Notes: generated by a model not told the origin, from the letters alone. 64,000 nucleotides of DNA from Alphaproteobacteria bacterium MarineAlpha11_Bin1 (GCA_002937455.1 PTJZ01000001.1:379605-443604); one strand, 5' to 3'; shown: positions 50,341 to 58,444, numbered from the stretch's first letter. Translations and numbers: made by a program.

Positions 50341-51531
50341 TCAGGAGCGGCAACCTCGCGACCATAAGCGATCGGTCGCGATTGACGCCCCTTCTCCCAT
50401 CGCTCGAAATTTTGACCATACGACCGATTCCGCCACGGGTTGATCCTCACGCGCGAAGGTCCCAAAACCACAATCGGAGCCGGCGATAACCCGCTCTTTA
50501 CCTACGATTTTGGCCCAGTTGCATAGACGCTGAGCTATTAATTTCGGGTGTTCAACGAAGTTCGAAGTAGAATCAATCACTCCTGGAATAAGGATCTTAT
50601 GGTCGGGGATATACAAATCCTGTACGTCTTCCCACTCATGTTCATGTCGAGGATTAGCGCCCTCGAAAAGGATCGCCGACGGTCGAGATGCCATCAGCAC
50701 CGGAAAAATTTTTGCCAGCGGAAAATCGTGTGTGTGGGGGCCTTCATAGTTCCCCCAGCAAATATGAAGGCGCATTTTTTCGGGGGGGATATTGGCGGTA
50801 GCAGCGTTTACCGCCTCCATATTACGCCAGGCGATCATAAGAAATTCTTCATCTGATAGGTGTTTGTATTGATTGTGGCGGGCGGATCCGAGATCAGGAC
50901 AGTCTATCTGCAAAATTAACCCCGCGGCATGAATGGCCTCATACTCGGTCTGCATGGCACTTGTCATTGCCTCAATATAGGCGTCTTCATTCTTGTAGTA
51001 GTCGTCTGGTACAAACTTGCTTAGGACGCCCGGTGATGCTGCGGTCATGAAGGCTTCGACCGGGGAGGTCTCATCCATCGCACCTCTGAGATTTGCGATA
51101 TCACGTTCCAGAGGCTCTCGATTTTCATACTCGACAGGACCAACAACCCAAGGCCGGCCAAACGAAAGTGCCCAGCCGCTCCGCTCTCGCGCAACGCGAT
51201 CAGCAAAATCTGGGTGGTCCAGAATATCTTGGTTCGCCCCTTCGCGCGGCGGTTCGGCACCTGGCGGTTGGGCTGGATCGATATTGGATAACCGGTGTCT
51301 AACATAGAAGGTATAGGAAATCTTTCCCATATCTCCGTCCGAAACACTGTCGATCCCGGAGGAAACCTGCTTCGCTACCGCATCACGAACTGCATCAGCG
51401 GTACGAACTCTCAGCTTTGCCGCATCATGCGATTCGCCTCGTTCCTCCGCAATCAGCAAATCATAAAGATCTAACGGTCGCGGTAGACTACCGACATGGG
51501 TTGTAAGAATTCTATCGGTGCTAATTTTCAT
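50341..51531 (-). CDS. MetE-like cobalamin-independent methyltransferase domain protein (copy 3)
   Basis: 396 residues, the longest of the three. RILTTHVGSLPRPLDLYDLL opens the barrel; RLHICWGNYEGPHTHD and VIAGSDCGFGTFARED hold the zinc-binding His and Cys residues. The extra length is an insertion after the first strand. Its role is unknown. It is the last host gene before the integrated element. Confidence 0.86.
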   Translation of the reverse strand: MKISTDRILTTHVGSLPRPLDLYDLLIAEERGESHDAAKLRVRTADAVRDAVAKQVSSGIDSVSDGDMGKISYTFYVRHRLSNIDPAQPPGAEPPREGANQDILDHPDFADRVARERSGWALSFGRPWVVGPVEYENREPLERDIANLRGAMDETSPVEAFMTAASPGVLSKFVPDDYYKNEDAYIEAMTSAMQTEYEAIHAAGLILQIDCPDLGSARHNQYKHLSDEEFLMIAWRNMEAVNAATANIPPEKMRLHICWGNYEGPHTHDFPLAKIFPVLMASRPSAILFEGANPRHEHEWEDVQDLYIPDHKILIPGVIDSTSNFVEHPKLIAQRLCNWAKIVGKERVIAGSDCGFGTFAREDQPVAESVVWSKFRAMGEGASIATDRLWSRGCRS

Positions 51532-51599
51532 TGCCTCCCACCTTTCTGTTATCTAGGGATTGTAGAATCAGCCTATCGAAAGTTCAGGATTGGATATCG

Positions 51600-51645
51600 T
51601 GGTGCCGCCTGCGTGACTCGAACACGCGACCCCCGCATTACGAAT
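51600..51645 (-). pseudogene. Host tRNA-Thr(CGU), 3' half cut off by integration (left attachment site)
   Basis: On the minus strand this reads from the anticodon loop (ATTCGTAAT) through the T arm GCGTG-TTCGAGT-CACGC to the acceptor AGGCGGC, discriminator A and CCA. Its acceptor strand pairs perfectly with GCCGCCT of the 5' half at 60913-60951. The two together make a regular 76-nt tRNA with anticodon CGU. The last nine bases (51637-51645) are the attachment core. Confidence 0.9.
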
Positions 51646-51698
51646 AAACGGGTTTACCATTTATAAAAAAATTTTCTCTATACATTACATACACTTAG

Positions 51699-51923
51699 AT
51701 ACCATTAATAATTCTTATTGACTATATTGAAGGACAACAACACTTCGAACCAGTCACCTTCGGAAGAATGTCAGAGAGTGAGGCGGACCAAGCACTAGAA
51801 CGGACGCAGACGAACGACCGATTGAAGGATGAATGGGCTCTCTCAAATGGTCACACCATGTTGAGGATTCGATATGATCAAGATGTATCTGAGACCCTCG
51901 GGGAGTTCTTCAGATCAAATTGA
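51699..51923 (+). pseudogene. C-terminal remnant of a DUF723/VSR-like (homing-type) endonuclease
   Basis: In-frame fragment with no start at its true N-terminus. IEGQQHFEPVTFGRMSE followed by ERTQTNDRLKDEW and NGHTMLRIRYDQ matches the pattern of the PD-(D/E)xK-like endonuclease C-termini (QHF-P, then R-x-K-x-E, then LRIxY) found in phage and intron homing enzymes. A stop precedes it at 51696. An internal ATG at 51768 could only give 51 residues. Loss of the N-terminus makes it a relic. Confidence 0.6.
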
Positions 51924-51932
51924 TTTCTATCT

Positions 51933-51961
51933 AAACGATCGACCCGAAATGATCGTTTTTC
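51933..51961 (+). terminator. Hairpin with T tail
   Basis: Perfect 8-bp stem AAACGATC/GATCGTTT with a 10-base loop and a T run, ten bases after the endonuclease relic's stop. It looks like that gene's rho-independent terminator. Confidence 0.7.
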
Positions 51962-52058
51962 TGTTTATTCAGATAAACGAATAAACAAGATTTCCGGCCG
52001 TCATAGATGCATCAGGAGAGACGTTGATCTCTTCACGAATGAACCCCATCGGACATGA

Positions 52059-52110
52059 GGAACACCCTTTAGAACTCATCTCTGGACGATGTAGGGGGGA
52101 GAAAAGTGGT
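52059..52110. repeat. 52-bp direct repeat, copy 1
   Basis: Matches 52994-53045 with one mismatch (T/G near base 10). It starts GGAACACCCT and ends GGGGAGAAAAGTGGT. Here it is not followed by tRNA sequence; copy 2 runs directly into the middle tRNA 3' half. Confidence 0.9.
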
Positions 52111-52221
52111 TGGTTAGTTCAAACCAGTCCTATGTCTTTCTCTACGTAGGCACCGGATAGAAACCTCCTTGTCAACCTACCCTTACGGTGACATCCTTCA
52201 TCCAACGAACAGGAGATGCAG

Positions 52222-52920
52222 ATGTTCAGAACGGGGGTGTTGACGTTAACCATAATGCTCTTCGGAATGACTACGCATGCAAAAGACCAACCGATTAATG
52301 AAGTGCGTTATTTTGGAGGGTTTGAGGAACCAAGGTGTAAGGGACAGGAAGGACTCTCGAAGATACCCGAGTCTTGGCGAGACTGCTCATACATTGGGTC
52401 CCTTAGGACGATGACAACAAGGGTGACCTGGTGGGGATCACTGAACTCAAAAGGCAACATGCACGGGACGCAAACATCGGACCATCAAGCATTGGACCAT
52501 AAGTTTTTCAAGCGTTGTGTGAGAACTTTTGAAGATGGAAAGATGCAGGGATGGGAAATATGCAGAGGTAAGGACGGATCTGGTCTCGCGAATGGACCCG
52601 TTATCTCCAAGAAATTTTATGTTAATGGCAAACACTCCCCTGAAAAAGAGGTGGAAATTCAAAAAACATCTTATCGAACTGAATGCAAAGAAATTGGATT
52701 CTCTCCAAAGACCGAGAAATTTGCAGAATGTATCCTTCGTTTGATGGAGTTGAAGGGGTATTCAAATAAAGAGATTGTCACGAAAAATAATAGATCTGAG
52801 ACACCGGATGCTGTTCGTTCTTTGGTGGATGAAACAAAACGGCAAAATGACATCACAAATGCAATTGAGTTGATGAATCGGAGTCTGAAAATGATGGAAT
52901 TGCCCGTTTCCAAACAATGA
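52222..52920 (+). CDS. Exported protein of unknown function
   Basis: 232 residues with an N-terminal signal peptide (MFRTGVLTLTIMLFGMTTHA, then KDQ). The mature part has paired cysteines, and the segment CKEIGFSPKTEKFAECILRL is a C-x4-GF-x-P-x-T-x2-FA-x-C arrangement I have seen in short exported proteins of marine alphaproteobacteria; no function is known to me. I chose the ATG at 52222, six bases after AGGAG. It lies between the two 52-bp repeats. Confidence 0.7.
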   Translation: MFRTGVLTLTIMLFGMTTHAKDQPINEVRYFGGFEEPRCKGQEGLSKIPESWRDCSYIGSLRTMTTRVTWWGSLNSKGNMHGTQTSDHQALDHKFFKRCVRTFEDGKMQGWEICRGKDGSGLANGPVISKKFYVNGKHSPEKEVEIQKTSYRTECKEIGFSPKTEKFAECILRLMELKGYSNKEIVTKNNRSETPDAVRSLVDETKRQNDITNAIELMNRSLKMMELPVSKQ

Positions 52921-52993
52921 TGTGAAGGTTCACTCCGTAAACGCCTTGGGACACACGATTCACCCCTTCGGGATGGATGTATCTAATAGATAT

Positions 52994-53045
52994 GGAACAC
53001 CCTGTAGAACTCATCTCTGGACGATGTAGGGGGGAGAAAAGTGGT
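52994..53045. repeat. 52-bp direct repeat, copy 2
   Basis: Second copy of the repeat at 52059. Its last bases overlap the CCA end of the middle tRNA 3' half, so the repeat is the sequence naturally lying just downstream of that tRNA fragment. Confidence 0.9.
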
Positions 53046-53087
53046 GCCGCATGGGTGACTCGAACACCCGACCCCAGCATTACGAAT
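53042..53087 (-). pseudogene. Middle tRNA-Thr 3' half (internal attachment site)
   Basis: Minus strand reads core ATTCGTAAT, T arm GGGTG-TTCGAGT-CACCC, acceptor ATGCGGC and ACCA. It is 46 nt, the same size as the host 3' half at 51600 but a different sequence. Joined to the host 5' half it would form a tRNA with mismatches at C6-U67 and C28-U42, so it looks like an old element-supplied replacement 3' end later cut off by a second integration. The core is at 53079-53087. Confidence 0.8.
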
Positions 53088-53145
53088 AAAACGGTCTACC
53101 AAAACGTCTTGTAAAAACAATAACTTACAGACCGCCTAAAAAATA

Positions 53146-53163
53146 TATAAACGTTTTATAAAC
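53146..53163. repeat. Integrase arm-site-like repeat, left
   Basis: TATAAACGTTTTATAAAC lies 58 bases inside the middle core. A near copy, TATAAACGATTTATAAA, lies at 60829-60845 inside the right end. Paired repeats near element ends are typical of tyrosine-integrase arm sites; the role is inferred. Confidence 0.5.
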
Positions 53164-53278
53164 CCTAAGCGAGCCAATAAAACGGTTATAATCTATGTTT
53201 TCTGCGTTGTCTTTAGCTCCTCCTCCCTTAGCTTCGCAAACGTTTCGTTTTAGTTTTTCAGAACCGAATTCTACCGTC

Positions 53279-54091
53279 TCAATATTTTCCCGGAAACTCA
53301 CCCTTTGCCACATTTTCGGCGATGCGCCTAGCCTTTCGAATGTATCTAACACAAACTCTTCTCGCCATCTCTGCGTTAGACCCTTCGATATCGCCAGATA
53401 ACGTCTCTGTATCCAAATCGCCTATGCCAAAACTCGCCTGTGTTTCTGTTTTGTCGGATCTAAGCCAATCAACATAAAGCTCGATAGCGTCGGTCATATA
53501 TGGACGCCATCCACCTCTATAGCCTCGGGGCTTATCACTAATTTTATCTTCCCAACCCATAACCCAGTCGTGGTAATCGGATATCGTTTTGTTTACCCGC
53601 TCTCTTCGATTGAGCTTTTCGTGTTTGAGCCAGTAACCATATAACCGAAGCATCAGACGGGCGGTATTCATCCGCTTTTCAAAACCCTGCTTTGATCCCT
53701 CAGAAAGAGCGAACTTGCCCTTTACTCTAGGCGCTTCTCGATTGCCTATTCCTTGCTCGTGTAGAAGTTCTTTAAGCTCCTTGAGAGCCGTATTTGGATC
53801 GAGTGATAAAGGTACTTTTATAGCAACCGATGAGTCCGTGTTTCCTAGGCTCTCACCCCGTTCCATTAGACGGATACCAGTCTCGACGGCGAACAGGTTG
53901 CGCCAGTTAGCACTCCACCATTTATCGAAGGAGAGGTTTTCGACATCACCCCAAGATTTGTAGATGCGCTTGTCGACTTTGATGTCTGGGTCTTTCAGAG
54001 CGAGCTTGAGAAACTCAAACCAAAGGCGATACGGCTCTATTTTCCGTGCCGGCAAAATGTATTCGCCATCACCACTCCAAGCCTTTGCCAT
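53279..54091 (-). CDS. Hypothetical element protein
   Basis: 270 residues, not recognised. It is basic and tryptophan-rich, with YRLWFEFLKLALKD near residue 21 and LSFDKWWSANWRNLFA near residue 53, and no signal peptide or membrane span. It is the third gene of a tight operon after the serine resolvase and a small exported protein (three bases after the latter's stop). The operon suggests an element-maintenance role, but nothing in the protein proves it. Confidence 0.7.
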   Translation of the reverse strand: MAKAWSGDGEYILPARKIEPYRLWFEFLKLALKDPDIKVDKRIYKSWGDVENLSFDKWWSANWRNLFAVETGIRLMERGESLGNTDSSVAIKVPLSLDPNTALKELKELLHEQGIGNREAPRVKGKFALSEGSKQGFEKRMNTARLMLRLYGYWLKHEKLNRRERVNKTISDYHDWVMGWEDKISDKPRGYRGGWRPYMTDAIELYVDWLRSDKTETQASFGIGDLDTETLSGDIEGSNAEMARRVCVRYIRKARRIAENVAKGEFPGKY

Positions 54092-54094
54092 TCC

Positions 54095-54340
54095 CTAGAT
54101 CACCTTTTCTTTTTCTTCTTTTTCCGTTTTAGGATTTTTCCTTCGAATAAGGATATCACCATTTTCGAGTATTTTGGGCGCTTCGTATTGAGGGATCGTT
54201 TTTAGAACGAGAGCAAGAGCGTCGAAAATCATCTTCGCCCCTTGCTCGATCATTACGTCTGGCTTCTGATCCTGCGCTTGAACTGCGGTTGAAAACGCAA
54301 GCCCAACCACCAAGCAAATTGTCATTACAAAATTCTTCAT
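54095..54340 (-). CDS. Small exported protein
   Basis: 81 residues. A signal peptide MKNFVMTICLVVGLAFSTAV is followed by an alanine-x-alanine cleavage site (VQA-QD). The C-terminal APKILENGDILIRRKNP resembles a segment found in other small alphaproteobacterial exported proteins. Start at the ATG at 54340, one base after the resolvase stop, so it is probably coupled to it. Confidence 0.7.
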   Translation of the reverse strand: MKNFVMTICLVVGLAFSTAVQAQDQKPDVMIEQGAKMIFDALALVLKTIPQYEAPKILENGDILIRRKNPKTEKEEKEKVI

Positions 54341-54341
54341 A

Positions 54342-54887
54342 TCAACTCGCCTCCAAAGCACGATATACGCTTGCTCTGCTTATCCCTAATTCACGGGATA
54401 TCTTTGTGGGCTTAAATCCCTGAGCCGCCAGTTCCTTAATTTTGCTCTGATCGATCTTAGGTGGACGACCTTTATAGACGCCTTTCTCTTTAGCTTTGGC
54501 GATCCCTTCGAGTTGGCGTTCCCGTCTGAGGTTCGTTTCGAATTCCGCAAACACACCCAACATATCGAGGAAGCACTTTCCGGCGCTTGTTGTCGTGTCG
54601 ATGGGTTGTTCCGTGGCTTTAAGCTCGACGCCTCTTTCCCTCAAGTCTCGGACAATCGTTTGAAGGTCGAGAACCGAGCGACCCAACCTATCAACACGGG
54701 TAACGACGAGCTCGTCGCCTGATCTTAAGAATTCTAAGAGCGTTTTAAGCTCGTCTCTTCCGTTCACCGAAGAACCGGAAACCTTCTCGCTTCGGATTAT
54801 CTCGCAACCCGCATTTTTAAGAGCTTCTTTCTGGACCGTTAGATCCTGATCCGTCGTCGAAACTCTCGCATATCCATAAACCGTCAT
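54342..54887 (-). CDS. Serine recombinase (resolvase/invertase family)
   Basis: 181 residues. YGYARVSTTDQDL contains the catalytic Ser10; GDELVVTRVDRLGRSVLDLQ and FAEFETNLRRERQLEGI are the conserved arginine-bearing segments. The C-terminal KISRELGISRASVYRAL is a Hin-type helix-turn-helix. GGAGGG lies four bases upstream of the ATG at 54887. It could resolve element multimers or invert DNA. Confidence 0.93.
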   Translation of the reverse strand: MTVYGYARVSTTDQDLTVQKEALKNAGCEIIRSEKVSGSSVNGRDELKTLLEFLRSGDELVVTRVDRLGRSVLDLQTIVRDLRERGVELKATEQPIDTTTSAGKCFLDMLGVFAEFETNLRRERQLEGIAKAKEKGVYKGRPPKIDQSKIKELAAQGFKPTKISRELGISRASVYRALEAS

Positions 54888-54901
54888 AAGACCCTCCAAA
54901 A

Positions 54902-54942
54902 AATCGTATCTTATGGGTCTAGACTATAATTGGAATCGTATC
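54902..54942. promoter_or_regulatory. Repeats upstream of the resolvase gene
   Basis: Two direct copies of AATCGTATC (54902-54910 and 54934-54942), 32 bases apart, flank a TATAAT/TATAGT-like box at 54925-54930. They are candidates for resolvase binding sites and an autoregulated promoter. Confidence 0.4.
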
Positions 54943-55062
54943 ATAAGTAAAGGAACACACCCAAAAGAAACGCTATGTCGTTTCGTATGATCGCCTTCGT
55001 AGGGTGTAATCAAAAGAAACGCCCTGTTTTAGAACTGAAACTGAACCAAACGCCGGATAGCC

Positions 55063-55073
55063 TGAACGGTTCA
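55063..55073. promoter_or_regulatory. 11-bp palindrome, site 1
   Basis: TGAACGGTTCA, a palindrome around a central G, 81 bases upstream of the 194-residue gene. The same sequence in reverse orientation lies at 59098-59108 upstream of the Rep-like gene, suggesting one regulator for both. Confidence 0.45.
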
Positions 55074-55153
55074 AGTTCCAGAACCCGATATCGCCGATAA
55101 TAAAAACATCAAGAGAGCGATGGGTTCTCTTACAAACAGAAGGAAATTTAGAA

Positions 55154-55738
55154 ATGAGTAACTTTGATTTAAATGATGAAGCGAATGCGTTCTTTGCGAA
55201 CGCGCCGTATGGTCTATCCAAAGGATTTATAGCTTCGCTACCGGAAGACGAAAAAGATGTGCTTGAGAATGCCATTAAAAGGTTCTCGCAAGCTCAACTC
55301 GATGAGAATTGCGATTGGTATGTTGAGGATCTTATCGACGAACTGGGAAGCGATGTCGAACGACTTGGTAAGGATTACTGTGAAAGCCTTTGTATTGTTG
55401 ATGACGAAAGGGCTTCGATGGAAGCTCGACAAATAGCGTTAAACGACATCGAAACGGTGAGTAACCTTATTAAAAAACTCCTACTGATTTCTAAGGATCC
55501 ATTAATGGAGAATTTAAAGCAGCTCAAAAAGGTCGTGAGCGAAGCAGATCAGATCAACGTTGAGAAAAACGATAGCTATCTGTCAGAGGTCTTAGACCTT
55601 CTGAATGAGTTCTCTCCCGATGAGCTACTTAAAATTTCAAGAAGTCTTAAAGAGATATATCTTAAGGGTGTCAGGCAAGAAGCAGAAGATATGTGGAAGG
55701 CGGCGATCCAGTCCGACAAAGAGAGGAAAGCCGCATAG
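55154..55738 (+). CDS. Hypothetical acidic element protein
   Basis: 194 residues, not recognised. It is very acidic and predicted to be mostly helical: DEANAFFANAPYGLSKGF at the start, then leucine-rich helices around VSNLIKKLLLISKDPL and EVLDLLNEFSPDELLKI. No membrane segment. AGAAGGAAA precedes the ATG and a strong terminator follows, so it is a real single-gene unit. Confidence 0.7.
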   Translation: MSNFDLNDEANAFFANAPYGLSKGFIASLPEDEKDVLENAIKRFSQAQLDENCDWYVEDLIDELGSDVERLGKDYCESLCIVDDERASMEARQIALNDIETVSNLIKKLLLISKDPLMENLKQLKKVVSEADQINVEKNDSYLSEVLDLLNEFSPDELLKISRSLKEIYLKGVRQEAEDMWKAAIQSDKERKAA

Positions 55739-55753
55739 CCAGGTAATCTAACA

Positions 55754-55808
55754 ACACATTATTGAGCCTACCCGATTGAACCCGCCGCCTTGGCGGGTTT
55801 TTTCGTTT
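55754..55808. repeat. 55-bp direct repeat containing a terminator, copy 1
   Basis: ACACATTATTGAGCCTACCC then a GC-rich terminator hairpin. A near-identical block lies at 57348-57403 in the same orientation. The pair brackets the J-domain fragment and an exported-protein gene. Confidence 0.85.
55780..55805 (+). terminator. Rho-independent terminator
   Basis: CCCGCC/GGCGGG stem with a 5-base loop and six T, 42 bases after the 194-residue gene. It sits inside a repeated block found again at 57348-57403. Confidence 0.9.
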
Positions 55809-55892
55809 TGGCGTTTCCGATCTGTTTTTGTACTAAGAGTTGGTTTTGCGCTCTCGCTTAACGGCTAATCGAGTAGTGCTACTTTATTCCCT

Positions 55893-56085
55893 ATGGATAC
55901 GACCAAAAACTATTACGCCATTTTAGGTGTCCTGCCTTCAGCCGAGGTGGAGACTATTCAGGCGGTCTATCGATCACTCTCGAAGAAGTATCATCCTGAC
56001 GTATCACGGGAGGATCCAGAGGGCTTAAGGTCAAAGATTATTCAAAAAAATCGCCGATTACCGACGTGTTACCAAGTGTTTAAAC
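55893..56085 (+). pseudogene. Truncated J-domain (DnaJ-like) protein
   Basis: [21 protein letters not shown] and [11 protein letters not shown] give a J domain with HPD at residues 34-36. After about residue 45 the J-domain sequence is lost; a +1 frame continues [11 protein letters not shown], suggesting a frameshift. The nominal frame then runs antisense into the 3' end of the next gene. A start and complete helix II remain, but helix IV and everything after are missing. Confidence 0.7.
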
Positions 56086-57183
56086 ACCGTTTTTCAGAAT
56101 GTCTTCAGCACAATATTTTTTTGGAGCCTTGGGGCGCTTGGTCGGTCCAATATTTTTTATTTTTTTCAAACAAGCTTGGTATGCAGCGTTTAATTTCGTC
56201 GCCCGTTTTTTTACTTTATTAGGTGTAAGACGATGTTTATGTAAATAAAATATGTGATCTTTATCAGTATTTTTCCCTGACAAAGAGGTGTTTTTTGTTT
56301 CCAGGTAGATGTCTTCGGCACTCCATTTTGGATGCTTCGCAATTAGCTCACTTGCTACCTTATCAAAACCAATTTTACGTTGAATAAGCATTACATTATC
56401 TTCACGTGTCCCACCAGTAACCTGGTACGCATAACCGGCATCAATTGTTGGTAAAACCCTAAAGAAGTAAAAATAATCCCAGCGCCCCCATTTATCCCTT
56501 GAGTAAACGAGTTTTTGCAATTTTTCTGCTGCAATTCGTGGGTCAACCCACGCCGCTTTATAAGCCTTAAAGTCGTTTAAAGTACCTATATTGTGCAGAT
56601 AAAGGTCGCTCTTGTTCTTTTTATTCACCAATTTTATGGCACCGTTTTGACGGTAGTTTTTACCAATAGTCGTGCAAGGAGGTTCAAATACACTTATGCA
56701 AAATGACCCATTCTTGCCCGGTGTAACTATTCCTTCCAGCATACCTCCATTATTGGCTGCTAGTGAGAACCTTAAAACACCCTGATCAATCCAAAATTTC
56801 AGCGCGTGCTCCGGATCTCCCAGCATTATACCGGTCGGTTTCCCTGTCCAAAGTTTCCCAGTAACTTGTTGGGCAAATTTCTCGAGTTGACTATTTCTAG
56901 GAATTTTTTGGGTATTCTTAATCGCTTTTGGTTTTTTACCCGATGATTTGGATTGAGTATCTGGTCCACCGAAAGAATTCACAGCATCACCAAAAGCTTT
57001 TAAGGAATCAGGGTCCGCCAATTCTTTGAGTAGACCCTTCTGCATCTCGAGCATTTTCTTTTCCTGTGCTTCAGCTTCCGCTTCAGCTTTTTTGACCAGA
57101 CAGTCGATGTCGCTCGGTTTACAATCCTGCGCTACTGCGCTTGTGGCGAAAGCGAAAAATAAGACGAGAGACAAACGCACCAT
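56080..57183 (-). CDS. Exported protein of unknown function
   Basis: 367 residues with a signal peptide [20 protein letters not shown] short helical segment rich in Ala, Glu and Lys follows ([20 protein letters not shown]), then a globular part with several cysteines ([22 protein letters not shown]). I recognise no family. GGGG lies six bases before the ATG. It lies within the block bounded by the terminator repeats and may be cargo. Confidence 0.7.
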   Translation of the reverse strand: MVRLSLVLFFAFATSAVAQDCKPSDIDCLVKKAEAEAEAQEKKMLEMQKGLLKELADPDSLKAFGDAVNSFGGPDTQSKSSGKKPKAIKNTQKIPRNSQLEKFAQQVTGKLWTGKPTGIMLGDPEHALKFWIDQGVLRFSLAANNGGMLEGIVTPGKNGSFCISVFEPPCTTIGKNYRQNGAIKLVNKKNKSDLYLHNIGTLNDFKAYKAAWVDPRIAAEKLQKLVYSRDKWGRWDYFYFFRVLPTIDAGYAYQVTGGTREDNVMLIQRKIGFDKVASELIAKHPKWSAEDIYLETKNTSLSGKNTDKDHIFYLHKHRLTPNKVKKRATKLNAAYQACLKKIKNIGPTKRPKAPKKYCAEDILKNGV

Positions 57184-57347
57184 AGTAATCCCCTATAGCA
57201 GACGAAATAGTTTTGAAAACGTAATGCATCGATAATGGAGGATTTTCAGTTTCATAACAAATAGATTGGTATCTTGGAGAGCCTTGGCTCAACTTTTGAC
57301 TTCCGATAGCACTCACGCAGTTTCATAAATTGCTCCGCCGCAACACC

Positions 57348-57403
57348 ACACATTATTGAGCCTACCCGATTTGACCCGCCGCCTCGGCGGGTTTTGTCGT
57401 TTC
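57348..57403. repeat. 55-bp direct repeat containing a terminator, copy 2
   Basis: Same block as 55754-55808 with a few changes; its hairpin CCCGCC/GGCGGG is followed by TTTTGTCGTTT. No plus-strand gene now ends in front of it, so the gene it once terminated has probably been replaced. Confidence 0.85.
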
Positions 57404-57442
57404 TAAGTTTATGAGCGGAAAAAGGATTGGGAAGACGACTAA

Positions 57443-57631
57443 TTAAAGCCACTTCCTCCTTAACGACACCATTTCTAAGTCATCGTCATATTCTATCGCC
57501 AAGCCCTGATTTACGTCGTTCGCGTGTTCCGTAACCGTGTTGAGCAATTCGATTAATCTGTCATAGAAGCGATAAGCGTCAGGATCATTATCATCCTCGG
57601 TGTAATCGTAGGAGAGAGTATGTCGTATCAT
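57443..57631 (-). CDS. Small acidic hypothetical protein
   Basis: 62 residues, strongly acidic (YDYTEDDNDPDAYRFYDRL). AAGGTAAGCG precedes the ATG. It follows the RHH-like gene by 63 bases on the same strand. An antitoxin or anti-restriction type role is conceivable but nothing shows it. Confidence 0.5.
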   Translation of the reverse strand: MIRHTLSYDYTEDDNDPDAYRFYDRLIELLNTVTEHANDVNQGLAIEYDDDLEMVSLRRKWL

Positions 57632-57694
57632 CGCTTACCTTTCCCCTTCGCCTTCGGCTTCTCTTTCGTTTCGGCTAAAGCCTCTCTGTATGCC

Positions 57695-57979
57695 TTAAAG
57701 GTTTTCATAATCTGTCTCGGGCAAGTTAGCGAATATTGCCAAAGGCTCTCCTCGGTCGGTTACAGGTTGTTTCGGGGAACCGACGCTCCACCCGCCTTCG
57801 GTAGCGGTTCGATGCCTCTGCTCTATCTCTTCAACGCCGCTCCGAACGAAGCTACGTACGAGGTGAGACATCGGCATTCCATATTCATCGGCGATAACTT
57901 CGAGTCTGCCTTTGAGCGGATCAGGCATAAGGAAATTAAATAAACTTTTAGACGTTCGTTGAATCTGAGTGGCGTACAT
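57695..57979 (-). CDS. Ribbon-helix-helix-like small protein
   Basis: 94 residues. FNFLMPDPLKGRLEVIADEY followed by GMPMSHLVRSFVRSGVEEIE looks like the strand-helix-helix core of CopG/Arc regulators. AAAGGATTGAT precedes the ATG. It may control element transcription and could be the ligand of the palindromes at 55063 and 59098. Confidence 0.6.
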   Translation of the reverse strand: MYATQIQRTSKSLFNFLMPDPLKGRLEVIADEYGMPMSHLVRSFVRSGVEEIEQRHRTATEGGWSVGSPKQPVTDRGEPLAIFANLPETDYENL

Positions 57980-57988
57980 ATCAATCCT

Positions 57989-58303
57989 TTAAAAAAATCG
58001 TTCTAAGGTGTTTACCGGAGTTTCACTTATTGATTTAGGCGAACCAGATAATCGCTTGGCTCGACCGATCCTAATACAGGGTTCGAAAAAGTTTTTAACC
58101 TGTTCGACATTTCCCTTGGTTTCAAAAACCAAAAACGTGCGGATCGCTTTGAACTGCCTTTGAGATAAGGTTCCATACAAGATTAGATCCGTTCGAATAG
58201 ACCGAATGTAACGTTTCATATCTGAGCTAATGTGCTTTCGACTATGAGGATTTCCATACATCTCCAGTAGCTCTAACAGGATCGTTCTGGGTTCCGGTTT
58301 CAT
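57989..58303 (-). CDS. Hypothetical element protein
   Basis: 104 residues, basic, not recognised: MKPEPRTILLELLEMYGNP then SSDMKRYIRSIRTDLILYG. It ends nine bases before the RHH-like gene, so the two are likely co-transcribed with the Rep-like gene upstream. Confidence 0.55.
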   Translation of the reverse strand: MKPEPRTILLELLEMYGNPHSRKHISSDMKRYIRSIRTDLILYGTLSQRQFKAIRTFLVFETKGNVEQVKNFFEPCIRIGRAKRLSGSPKSISETPVNTLERFF

Positions 58304-58444
58304 TATTATTTATTCCTTCTTGTTCGTTCCTAACTCGGTTTGGTTAGGTTCTTTGTTCGCGTTTAGGTAAAGTTCATCAATCAAGGAGAAACGCATATTT
58401 CTCCCTTTGACGACTATCGAAATACCTAATGGGGCGAAGGAAAC

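Noticed and set aside
52110..52135. T-arm-like sequence after the first 52-bp repeat
   Set aside because: The loop and stem do not fit a T arm (no TTCGA core), so it is not counted as another tRNA remnant.
57620..57943. 107-codon plus-strand frame
   Set aside because: It is antisense to the RHH-like gene and part of the small acidic gene, which have better starts and composition.
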